The position numbers were made by a program, and so were the translations under genes. Of a stretch of DNA of 64,000 nucleotides, positions 49,988 through 57,697 are shown one piece after another. The notes under the pieces are model-generated. The model had not been told where the DNA came from and did not search any database. It was given only the letters and a program-made list of their open reading frames with translations. How positions within the stretch are numbered: position 1 is the stretch's first letter; each line of letters starts with the position of its first letter. This DNA is from Paenibacillus sp. EZ-K15 (GTDB lineage Bacteria; Bacillota; Bacilli; Paenibacillales; Paenibacillaceae), in the NCBI RefSeq assembly GCF_002573715.1, contig NZ_PDHM01000017.1:248001-312000 (forward strand). The letters run 5' to 3'.

Positions 49988-51394
49988 TTATTTCAGTGAT
50001 GCCGGTACCTTTACCCCGAGGAGCTTACCCTCTGCTTGGATAATGATCATACCGTTCGTCTTTAGCGTCGACTCGTGTAAATCTGCACCCGTCGTTACTC
50101 TAAAAACCGGCAACGTCGTCAACATATTGATGCCGAGTAATGTACCGTTACGCTGCGCCCGATATAAGCCTTTTCCATATACGTCAATCTGCGCAACAGG
50201 TGCATCACCGTTCCATCCGATCCGTCGACCATTTGCAAGTTTGGTGCCGGCCAGTTCACCAGTCATTCTGTCTTTGAAAATCAACCGTTCCTGAACCAGT
50301 CCGATCAACTCCCAGTCGCCCCCATAAGGGCGAGGGAAAGTTCGCAGAGGAACCTCACCTTTCTTATAGGTGTCAAAATTGTATTCGGCCACCTTATTGC
50401 CCTGATCCATGTATAACTTCCCTTGGTTTATAAATAAGCCGCCTCCGCCGTACTCATATGGCGGCTCCCCCGACATTTTCCAGCTATATTCTCGGCTGCT
50501 CTTCTTTACGCCGGTCTTAAGGTTATACACATTTACGATCCATTTGCGGTCCGGCAGCGACTGATAATCAGTCAGCAGTGGAGAATAATAATCAACCGAA
50601 TACACCAGACCATTTTTGATTTGAAGAGCTTCTCCCTGACCAAAATGGTCCCATAACTTCTTGCCCGTCCTCTTATCATAGGCAGTCAATTGGATGGACG
50701 TGAGCGCTCCTTGCACAAAGAACGTCCGAAGTATGACTCCATCCGACTCCTGAAGGTAATCAGTGCCGTTTCCTTCTCCCGACGCCTCGTTCGTTTTCCA
50801 CCGTAACTTTCCTGTCAACTTATCAAATGCGAAAGTCATGCTCCCTTTGATCACATAGAGCGTGTCGAAAGTCGGCACCAATACCTCCCTACGTAGCTGC
50901 GTATCAATAAAGATGGATGTGTTGGACTGCCATTTCGGTTTGCCTGTCTTTGCATTCAGAGCGTATGGCTTCTGATCTCCCGACAGGCCATAAATAACGC
51001 CATTATGAAATACAACATAAGGCTTCAGGTCCTTACCGTAACTCCATAACCGCTTGCCTGTACTCGCATCGATGGCAATCAGCTTTTTCCCGGTGAATGC
51101 GAACACCTTGCCATCTTCAGCAATGGCCTGGCGACCTAGATAATTCTCGTCGTCCATATCCAGATAGTTGTCCACCTTCACCGTCCAAGAAGGTTTTACT
51201 TCTGGTACTTTGAAGACTGAGGAAGGATACCAGTTGCGTAACGAAATATCGGCTGCTTCTGCATTCACTTGCGAAGGTGGTGCTGCCAACACGCCATGGA
51301 CAGTAAGTAAGCCCACGGCAATACTTGCAATGATAAGCCGGAGTAGTTGACCTTTGAGGAGTTTACTCCATCGTTTCATTTCAATTCTAAGCAT
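49988..51394 (-). CDS. Secreted PQQ-like beta-propeller protein
   Basis: A 468-residue protein from ATG 51394 (GGGAGGG). It has a signal peptide or anchor (GQLLRLIIASIAVGLLTVHG) and an AxA-like site near VLAAPP. Several PQQ/BamB-type repeats follow with the blade motif D..TGK.LW: IAIDASTGKRLWSYG, ALNAKTGKPKWQ, AFDKLTGKLRWKTN, AYDKRTGKKLWDHF. These repeats usually make scaffolds rather than enzymes. No cofactor ligands or partner genes are visible, so the role is open. Monocistronic. Confidence 0.8.
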   Translation of the reverse strand: MLRIEMKRWSKLLKGQLLRLIIASIAVGLLTVHGVLAAPPSQVNAEAADISLRNWYPSSVFKVPEVKPSWTVKVDNYLDMDDENYLGRQAIAEDGKVFAFTGKKLIAIDASTGKRLWSYGKDLKPYVVFHNGVIYGLSGDQKPYALNAKTGKPKWQSNTSIFIDTQLRREVLVPTFDTLYVIKGSMTFAFDKLTGKLRWKTNEASGEGNGTDYLQESDGVILRTFFVQGALTSIQLTAYDKRTGKKLWDHFGQGEALQIKNGLVYSVDYYSPLLTDYQSLPDRKWIVNVYNLKTGVKKSSREYSWKMSGEPPYEYGGGGLFINQGKLYMDQGNKVAEYNFDTYKKGEVPLRTFPRPYGGDWELIGLVQERLIFKDRMTGELAGTKLANGRRIGWNGDAPVAQIDVYGKGLYRAQRNGTLLGINMLTTLPVFRVTTGADLHESTLKTNGMIIIQAEGKLLGVKVPASLK

Positions 51395-51536
51395 GAATAG
51401 CCCTCCCATTTGTTATGGCTTCTTGCTTCACGACAAATACAACGCTCAGAGAAGGCATAAAGTTCCAAGCGAACTATAAATAATCTTTAAGTTCCCTTAA
51501 GTAATTGCCTACATAAAAAACTGTTTATCATGAAAA

Positions 51537-51577
51537 ACGGGAATCAACCCCAATTCGCATTGGAGAAGATTCCCGTT
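51537..51577 (-). terminator. Terminator after anti-sigma gene 2
   Basis: AACGGGAATC/GATTCCCGTT outer stem with an inner CCAAT/ATTGG stem, then TTTTTC on the minus strand, 13 bp past the stop codon. Confidence 0.85.
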
Positions 51578-51589
51578 GGTTAAAATTTA

Positions 51590-52543
51590 TTATTCCAAAT
51601 AGCTTTCGGCAATTTTCATCAAGGTTTCTTTGCTTACTTTTTTCATGTCTCCACGAATAGTATAGACGTATTTCGCCTTTTTGTCTGGGCTCTCGTATAC
51701 CCATGTCAGATGGTGCCACTGCGAAGGAGCATATTCTATATGCAGCATTTCTACTCCCTTCACTTGAACCTTCTCCTGCTTAAATTCAACGTTCTCGTCA
51801 ATATACATTCCAGCGTTCATGCCCTTTCCACTCACATTAGTGATATCAACCGCGATTTCATCTTCGCCATTTTGATACTTAGCAAAGAGAAGGAAAAACT
51901 GATCTGTCATTTCAACCGGCATCATGGCATATCCCTGATTGGATGCCTCCGCCTGTTTTCTCAGTTTTTCCGCCAGCGCCTTTTGTTCTTCCGGAGAAGG
52001 TGGATTTACTTCCTGAGCATTTCTAAACATCACTTCCGCTTGTTTGAATGTATAATTTCCATTGACACTGTCTGGAATCTTAACGGATTTATCCGTAATC
52101 TTATCTCGCAATTGAGTGAGATTTTGGAATGGAGTCATCTTCGTTCCAAGATCCGTTTGATGATTCGGGTTATTGGCAACCAGATAGAACAGTCCAGCTT
52201 CACCGCTCTTTAGCACCTTCTCCTTAAGAGCATAAAATTCTTCGCCATGCTTCCTATCCTCTTTCGATTCTGTTTTTCCATAATCTTTCGTCGATTTAGT
52301 CTCATATACGACTTCGCCATCCTTGTTGTTCAAAGAATGATATTGAACTGCCGCATAACCCGTCGATGCCATTAACATCATACCTACAAACGCAGTTAAA
52401 GCAACTTTATATTTCACAAAAAACCTCTCCTTTTCTTTTGGCTGAGCATATAGTGTATTCATTACTTTTCCTGTCAGGTCGACGTCGGGAATGCGCGGGT
52501 CATCAAACAGTTTTTTCAAATCCCGTTCCCTGTCCATATTCAT
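51590..52543 (-). CDS. Anti-sigma factor 2 (single-pass membrane protein)
   Basis: 317 residues; it overlaps sigma factor gene 2 by 41 bp. The cytoplasmic N terminus (residues 1-40, LKKLFDDPRIPDVDLTGKVM) precedes a membrane helix (VALTAFVGMMLMASTGYAAV). The outer part is helical then beta-rich (MTDQFFLLFAKYQNGEDEIA, PSQWHHLTWVYESPDKKAKY), similar in style to DUF4367-type domains of Bacillales anti-sigma proteins. It should sequester the ECF sigma factor encoded upstream until an envelope signal appears. Confidence 0.72.
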   Translation of the reverse strand: MNMDRERDLKKLFDDPRIPDVDLTGKVMNTLYAQPKEKERFFVKYKVALTAFVGMMLMASTGYAAVQYHSLNNKDGEVVYETKSTKDYGKTESKEDRKHGEEFYALKEKVLKSGEAGLFYLVANNPNHQTDLGTKMTPFQNLTQLRDKITDKSVKIPDSVNGNYTFKQAEVMFRNAQEVNPPSPEEQKALAEKLRKQAEASNQGYAMMPVEMTDQFFLLFAKYQNGEDEIAVDITNVSGKGMNAGMYIDENVEFKQEKVQVKGVEMLHIEYAPSQWHHLTWVYESPDKKAKYVYTIRGDMKKVSKETLMKIAESYLE

Positions 52544-53096
52544 ACATTCCCACTCCCTTTACTTGAGCATAATACTTTCGAAATTTTGCAGATGTACGTT
52601 CGTATTTTTTACGAAGGCTTGCGCTGTTCTTGCCGAGAATCAAACTGATCTCCTGGTAGCTCTTATCCTCGACACAACGTAAGATTAACAAATTACGCTC
52701 TTCCGCCGATAATTTCGCCATGGCCTGATGTACGGATTCATCAAAATAGTTGGCTTCAATATGCATATCGACATCATTATTTTCTTTATCATCCTGGTAA
52801 AAGAAAGGTAAATATTTCACCAGCTTTCGCTTACGGATGATGTCAATACATTGATGATAGGCTATCTTGTATAACCATGCGCCAAAATCCATCTCATATT
52901 GAGTATATTTCCGCAAGTTGCGGAATGTTTTCAAAAATACTTCCTGTGCGTTATCTTCGGCCTCGGCATGATTACCCAGCATATGATAACAGTAGAGAAA
53001 AATCGGTTTTTGATAAACCTTCATGATTTTCTCGAATTGTTCTGTCCCCCCATCCAACACATCTGCAATGATCTGACTTATCTCCGCGTCATTCAA
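52503..53096 (-). CDS. ECF-type RNA polymerase sigma factor 2
   Basis: 197 residues from TTG 53096 (GGAG, 5 nt). Region 2: MKVYQKPIFLYCYHMLGNHA, EAEDNAQEVFLKTFRNLRKY and GAWLYKIAYHQCIDIIRKRK. Region 4: AMAKLSAEERNLLILRCVED, KSYQEISLILGKNSASLRKK and YERTSAKFRKYY. The second half of region 4 has ASLRKKYER where VKSRLYRA is usual. Followed by an overlapping anti-sigma gene. The upstream gap has an ECF-like promoter sequence, suggesting autoregulation. Confidence 0.87.
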   Translation of the reverse strand: MNDAEISQIIADVLDGGTEQFEKIMKVYQKPIFLYCYHMLGNHAEAEDNAQEVFLKTFRNLRKYTQYEMDFGAWLYKIAYHQCIDIIRKRKLVKYLPFFYQDDKENNDVDMHIEANYFDESVHQAMAKLSAEERNLLILRCVEDKSYQEISLILGKNSASLRKKYERTSAKFRKYYAQVKGVGMYEYGQGTGFEKTV

Positions 53097-53117
53097 GCCC
53101 TCTCCCCCCCTTTCACT

Positions 53118-53151
53118 CTATACAACGAACAACTCGCCCAAAAATGTGACA
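53118..53151 (-). promoter_or_regulatory. ECF-type promoter candidate upstream of sigma factor 2
   Basis: On the minus strand TGTCACA is followed after 17 nt by CGTTGTATAG. This TGnnACA/CGT form is seen for autoregulated ECF genes in Firmicutes. Confidence 0.4.
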
Positions 53152-53294
53152 GCACGGAAAATCACTACAGTCTAAAACGAACTTCGCAAGTAGTTTGTTC
53201 AGGTGGATTCCGTAAACCATATCCGTAAGGATGTGCTGATTGCTCCACAGACTTGCCCATAATCACGATCCCATCCTGATAAAACATAGAAAAA

Positions 53295-53335
53295 CCCGTA
53301 GGAGCACACTCTTTTCAAAGTGTACATCCTACGGG
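53295..53335 (-). terminator. Terminator after the TetR gene
   Basis: CCCGTAGGA/TCCTACGGG outer stem with an inner ACACTTT/AAAGAGTGT stem, then GTTTTTC on the minus strand, 20 bp past the stop codon. Confidence 0.85.
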
Positions 53336-53354
53336 TCACAGTTTTATTATAAAT

Positions 53355-53954
53355 TTATAGCTGCAATCCTTCTTCAAGTAGGGTTAAAGACTCATCCAGC
53401 AATTTTGTGAAATCAACATCGGGATGTTCAGCGTAATAAAGCATCGCCGAGATATTAACTCCAATGATGGCGCCGGCTAATGTGCGAATAGCCAAATCAT
53501 CCTCCTCCCGCCCCATTTTTTTCGCAACAATTTTAGCAAGCATTTGCATGGTTTGAGCCAAATTATTTATTGCTGCTGCTCGAAGTTCAGGCACAGTCAT
53601 AATCAGCTGATGCCGTTCATTCACCGTCTTAAATTCATCATCAGACATCTGAGTCATCGCTAATTTCACTGCATGACGAACAGCTTGAAGTGGGTTAAAA
53701 TCGGAAGGTTGATCCTCGAAAGCCGAGATTAGAAGGGAATCATAATTATCAGTAATCAAGACGTCTTCTTTATTTGCAAAATAACGAAAAAAAGTACTTG
53801 GAGAAATTTCCGAAGCCTCTGCAATTTGCTCCACAGTAGTTTCGTGATAGCCAAATTCCTTAAATAGACGCAATGCATGCATCTGGATTGCAGCCATGGT
53901 TTTAGCTTTTTTACGTTCTCGCAACCCAATGGGTTTTTGGTTACTTGATGACAC
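53355..53954 (-). CDS. TetR-family regulator
   Basis: About 199 residues. I chose GTG 53954 (8 nt after GGGGAG) over GTG 53963. HTH: KTMAAIQMHALRLFKEFGYH, TTVEQIAEASEISPSTFFRY and FANKEDVLITDNYD, the typical AcrR-like pattern. The ligand domain includes HQLIMTVPELRAAAINNLAQ. It lies downstream of and co-oriented with the ABC-2 exporter genes (185-bp gap) and the DHA2 pump, which are its likely targets. The long dyad at 57527 before the pump is a candidate operator (inference). Confidence 0.85.
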   Translation of the reverse strand: MSSSNQKPIGLRERKKAKTMAAIQMHALRLFKEFGYHETTVEQIAEASEISPSTFFRYFANKEDVLITDNYDSLLISAFEDQPSDFNPLQAVRHAVKLAMTQMSDDEFKTVNERHQLIMTVPELRAAAINNLAQTMQMLAKIVAKKMGREEDDLAIRTLAGAIIGVNISAMLYYAEHPDVDFTKLLDESLTLLEEGLQL

Positions 53955-54147
53955 TCTGCTCACTCCCCAAAGGTATTTTGCTCGAACTCGTTTTCGATTC
54001 GACGATGAGTACTCTTAAAACAACGAATCTAGACGCCCGACCATTTCATGCCTTTAATTCATCGTCAATCCAACAAAGGAACCTAAAAGAATCGAGACTT
54101 CAGATCATTTTATCACGCTATTGAAATGGTAAGCAAGTTAACATAAC

Positions 54148-54915
54148 TTACATGTCCCTTTGAACAATACCTGCCCATCCTGCACAGCTTCCTGCAGCAA
54201 GTAACCCCAGAGCGCCAATCACGGATGCGACAGGCAGCCCCTCCCCCCTACTAATGGCTGCCGCATCAAACAAATGAAACAAGTTAGCCTTACCCATCCA
54301 CATAAGACTATCATTCAGTCCAGCGATTATATGTAATAAAAACATAATGGATACGATTCCAATCCCAATCGACAAAGCTCCGCGTTCAGAGCTCAGCCAT
54401 GGCGATAAGGCAAGTCCAATTCCCATAAATGCTAGTGAGGTCAATAATCCTGCCAACATAACGTTCGTTACTGCCCAAGGTGCATTCAGCATGCCGTTAA
54501 ATCTCCCTATCAACAAGACAATTCCTATCGATACAATAGCAATGACCATCACTTGACAAAAATGCGCAAGCCATTTAGCCCAATAAATAGATGTTCGGCT
54601 ATACGGAAGCGTAAATAAGAACTCCGATGTATGACGATCTCGCTCTTTGACAATGGAGCCAATTGCCCAACTCATGGAGAAAAAGCCAAGGAGAAGTAAA
54701 AAAAACGTAAATGGTTGTCCGGATACCCATCCTTCAAAAGTTGAAAGGCCTTCGGAGTAGTTTTCCAATTGCTCTTCTTGCATTTTTTTCTTTACGCTCT
54801 CCAAATATGACTGGGAGGCTGCTGCGGGGATGGCTTGGAGAAGTACTACGACTAATAGTGCAATCCAGAAGCTTCTTTTATTTTGATTAAACTCATAACG
54901 CATCATTTTATTCAT
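54148..54915 (-). CDS. ABC-2 exporter permease
   Basis: A 255-residue, six-TM protein from ATG 54915 (GGAGGG, 7 nt); it overlaps its ATPase gene by 8 bp. It opens MNKMMRYEFNQNKRSFWIAL. The loop IGSIVKERDRHTSEFLFTLP followed by YSRTSIYWAKWLAHF is the ABC-2 intracellular helix. It works with the preceding ATPase to expel an unknown compound, possibly a drug or antimicrobial peptide given the neighbouring DHA2 pump and TetR regulator. Confidence 0.85.
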   Translation of the reverse strand: MNKMMRYEFNQNKRSFWIALLVVVLLQAIPAAASQSYLESVKKKMQEEQLENYSEGLSTFEGWVSGQPFTFFLLLLGFFSMSWAIGSIVKERDRHTSEFLFTLPYSRTSIYWAKWLAHFCQVMVIAIVSIGIVLLIGRFNGMLNAPWAVTNVMLAGLLTSLAFMGIGLALSPWLSSERGALSIGIGIVSIMFLLHIIAGLNDSLMWMGKANLFHLFDAAAISRGEGLPVASVIGALGLLAAGSCAGWAGIVQRDM

Positions 54916-55828
54916 GTCGGAGCCCTCCATCTGATTCCGAAACATACTCGCTCATAAATTTTTCCTCAAGCGACGTTCTTCGCACGCTCAAATCCTTAAC
55001 TGGCATTTTGGACAGCACAGCAAGAAGAGAACGAAGTTCCTTATCTTGAATGCGAAACCGGTATATCCCGTTTTCACATTTGGTATTTCGATCAACTTTA
55101 TACAGTTCCTGCAGTTGACCGAGCTCATCTATTTCAGAAAAAGAAACCTCGATGAAATGTTCGCCCGCAGCGGAAATCTCCGATAGCGTTGATACTTGTA
55201 TTAAGCGCCCGTCTCGGATAATAGCAACCTGATCACATAATTTTTCAACTTCTGTAAGGATATGAGTTGAAAAGAACACCGTTGTTCCCATTAATTCATT
55301 CCATTCACGGAGGATTTGGAAAAATTGCTTCTGCACGAGTGGATCCAATCCCGAGGTGGGTTCATCTAGAACAAGCAATTCGGGATTATGAATAAGCGCA
55401 AGAAGAATGCCGAGTTTCTTTCGATTTCCGAGTGAATAGGACTTAACTTTCTGATTCCCATTCCATTGAAGTCTTTCTGCATAGTCATGAATCGGCGACT
55501 TTTTTAAGTTTATTCCGTATACGTTTGCCGTGAAGTTTAGAATTTGATTCCCTGTCATATCTGGATAAAGCCGAACCTCGCCGGGGAGATAACCTATTTT
55601 TTTGCGCAGTTGAGGGTCGTCGCCGTTGACACGATGTCCCAATACGAAGATCTCTCCTGATGTAGGAGCAATCAATTGCATAAGCAGTCGTATCGTTGTC
55701 GATTTTCCAGCCCCGTTAGGCCCGATAAATCCAAAGATTTCGCCTCGCTCTACCTTTAAATTCAGATCAATCACACCACGCTTGCCGTTATAGGTTTTAT
55801 TTAGATTTCGAAAAAGAATGGCAGACAT
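54908..55828 (-). CDS. ABC transporter ATP-binding protein
   Basis: A 306-residue ATPase with Walker A GPNGAGKSTTIRLL, Q-loop IGYLPGEVRLYPDMTGNQIL, signature YSLGNRKKLGIL (SLGNR rather than LSGGQ), Walker B LLVLDEPTSGLDP and H-loop FFSTHIL. A C-terminal extension of about 80 residues is typical of drug/bacteriocin exporters of the CcmA/NatA group. Stop and start overlap with the permease gene show coupling. Confidence 0.88.
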   Translation of the reverse strand: MSAILFRNLNKTYNGKRGVIDLNLKVERGEIFGFIGPNGAGKSTTIRLLMQLIAPTSGEIFVLGHRVNGDDPQLRKKIGYLPGEVRLYPDMTGNQILNFTANVYGINLKKSPIHDYAERLQWNGNQKVKSYSLGNRKKLGILLALIHNPELLVLDEPTSGLDPLVQKQFFQILREWNELMGTTVFFSTHILTEVEKLCDQVAIIRDGRLIQVSTLSEISAAGEHFIEVSFSEIDELGQLQELYKVDRNTKCENGIYRFRIQDKELRSLLAVLSKMPVKDLSVRRTSLEEKFMSEYVSESDGGLRHE

Positions 55829-55969
55829 AGTACACCCCCTTAATTATTATTTTACTTTACATAATTCTGAGGAAAGATACGTGATATTATCATTGCGTCC
55901 ACTCCTCAATTTCGCAAACAAAAGTATAAGCCTCCGCCTTTCGTAGTAGAGCAGAATCGAAACAGACTG

Positions 55970-57505
55970 CTATTCCCCAGTCACATTTTGATTAATCTCA
56001 GGTGCTCTGTTGGAGCTTGTTTTCTTTTGTATAAAAATGACGGTCAACAGGAGTCCTAGAACCGTGACTCCGCCGCATACCCACAACATGGCCTCCATTC
56101 CGGCAACGAACGAAGCATGTACTGAGTTCAATAAAGATGCCGAGTCAATTTTTTGTGCCACGGCTGCTCCAGCGGAAACATTGCGCTGCACGACTTCTGC
56201 AACATCTCCCGGCAAATCGATCAAGTCCAGATTATTCCGATAGTTCGTGCTGAGAACGGTCCCTAGTATAGCAACTCCCATCGTCCCCCCCACTTGCCGC
56301 AATGACATAATGAATGCCGAACCTACGCCGCTTCTTTCCGCCGATAACGGCGACATCGCAACGTCCATTGCCGCGGGCAAAGCCAAGCCAATACCCAAAC
56401 CGACTACTGTAACCCATATTGAGGCAAAACCGTAACCGCTATCTACACCCGTATTGGCTCCAATAGCTAAGCCAGCAGACAATATTAAGAAACCAAGTAC
56501 CAATGTAGTCCGAGTGCCAAACTTCGATTGCAGTTTATCGGATATAGGGGCTCCAATCAGAAGGCCAAAAACTAAAGGCAATAAACGCAATCCCGAATCT
56601 AACGCATCAACCCCCTGAACCGCTTGGAAATATTGCGGTGTAACGAATAATACTCCAAACATGGCAAAAGAGATGACTGTTGCCAATATCGAGCCCCATG
56701 TAAATTTGGATGAACGAAATAAAAAGGGATCAATAAGCGGATACTTGACTCGTTTTTCCCAAAACATGAAAAATACTAAGCAAAATATCCCGCCAATCAT
56801 AGCAGTTAAAGCTGCAACGTCCCCCCAGCCCTTCTCGCCTACTTCAATTACTCCGTATGTCAAGCCGACCAACCCAAGGCTCGAAGCTAGGATCCCTATC
56901 GCATCCACTTTGTGCTTGTCTTCGCTGCGCGTTTCAGGCAACAAGATAGAAACGGCGATTAAGGCGATGATGACTAGTGGGATATTGATAAGGAAAACGG
57001 ATCCCCACTCATAGTTATTCAGCAACCAGCCCCCAACAATCGGCCCCAACGGTATGCCGATCGCGTTCGCCATCATCCATACGCCTATTGCTTTAGGGCG
57101 TTCTTCCTCAGAGAACAACACCGGTATAATCGACATTGACAATGGTACCAATAAGGCGGCACCAAGTCCCAGAAAGGCGCGTCCGGTAATCAGCTCCCAG
57201 GATGAACTGGCGTAAGCACATCCTGCAGAGGCCGCCCCAAACACAAGCAAGCCCATAAGAAGCATCCGCTTTCTTCCCAATCGATCACCTAACAAGCCAG
57301 CTGGCAAGAGCATAGCAGCAAATATTAGGTTATACGCATCTGCAAACCACTGCAGATCTCCATTTGTTGCATGCAAATCCGTAGCAAGAACGGGCAGGGC
57401 GAGGTTAAGAATTGTCATATCCAGTCCGACTGCAAGGATTCCTACTGCAAGAGCGCCCAGCACCCACCATCTTCGATTCCCTTGATCAATAATGACAGTT
57501 ACCAC
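55970..57505 (-). CDS. MFS drug efflux transporter, DHA2 family (14 TM)
   Basis: A 511-residue permease of the QacA/EmrB type. VGLDMTILNLALPVLATDLH with LQWFADAYNLIFAAML (motif D1), LPAGLLGDRLGRKRMLLMGL (motif A), GRAFLGLGAALLVPLSMSII and GIPLGPIVGGWLLNNYEWGS (motif C) are all present. The start is uncertain: GTG 57505 has no well-placed site, with AAAGGTGG overlapping it. A 32-bp inverted repeat upstream suggests control by a TetR-type repressor. It probably exports a lipophilic or cationic compound. Confidence 0.88.
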   Translation of the reverse strand: MVTVIIDQGNRRWWVLGALAVGILAVGLDMTILNLALPVLATDLHATNGDLQWFADAYNLIFAAMLLPAGLLGDRLGRKRMLLMGLLVFGAASAGCAYASSSWELITGRAFLGLGAALLVPLSMSIIPVLFSEEERPKAIGVWMMANAIGIPLGPIVGGWLLNNYEWGSVFLINIPLVIIALIAVSILLPETRSEDKHKVDAIGILASSLGLVGLTYGVIEVGEKGWGDVAALTAMIGGIFCLVFFMFWEKRVKYPLIDPFLFRSSKFTWGSILATVISFAMFGVLFVTPQYFQAVQGVDALDSGLRLLPLVFGLLIGAPISDKLQSKFGTRTTLVLGFLILSAGLAIGANTGVDSGYGFASIWVTVVGLGIGLALPAAMDVAMSPLSAERSGVGSAFIMSLRQVGGTMGVAILGTVLSTNYRNNLDLIDLPGDVAEVVQRNVSAGAAVAQKIDSASLLNSVHASFVAGMEAMLWVCGGVTVLGLLLTVIFIQKKTSSNRAPEINQNVTGE

Positions 57506-57526
57506 CTTTCGATATCGAATTTATAA

Positions 57527-57558
57527 TGACATCCTATATCAATTGATAGTGAATGTCA
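57527..57558. promoter_or_regulatory. 32-bp symmetrical inverted repeat upstream of the DHA2 pump
   Basis: TGACAT and ATGTCA outer arms flank the perfect palindrome TATCAATTGATA, with 4-nt gaps on both sides, giving exact two-fold spacing. Position 22-53 bp upstream of the start codon suits a repressor operator. Confidence 0.6.
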
Positions 57559-57640
57559 AAATTTTTAATTAAAATGATGGTTTGCAGAGAGTGAAAGGAG
57601 AAACCTTGTCTCCCACCTTTTTACGGTTTTTTGGATACTA

Positions 57641-57674
57641 AAAAAGCTCGGGATCCTTTTTCAGATCCCAAGCT
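57641..57674 (-). terminator. Terminator of the GH39-PTS-GH3 operon
   Basis: AGCTTGGGATC/GATCCCGAGCT stem with an 8-nt loop and TTTTTT on the minus strand, 24 bp beyond the GH3 stop. Confidence 0.88.
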
Positions 57675-57697
57675 ATTATAAGGAATATTATCTTGTC

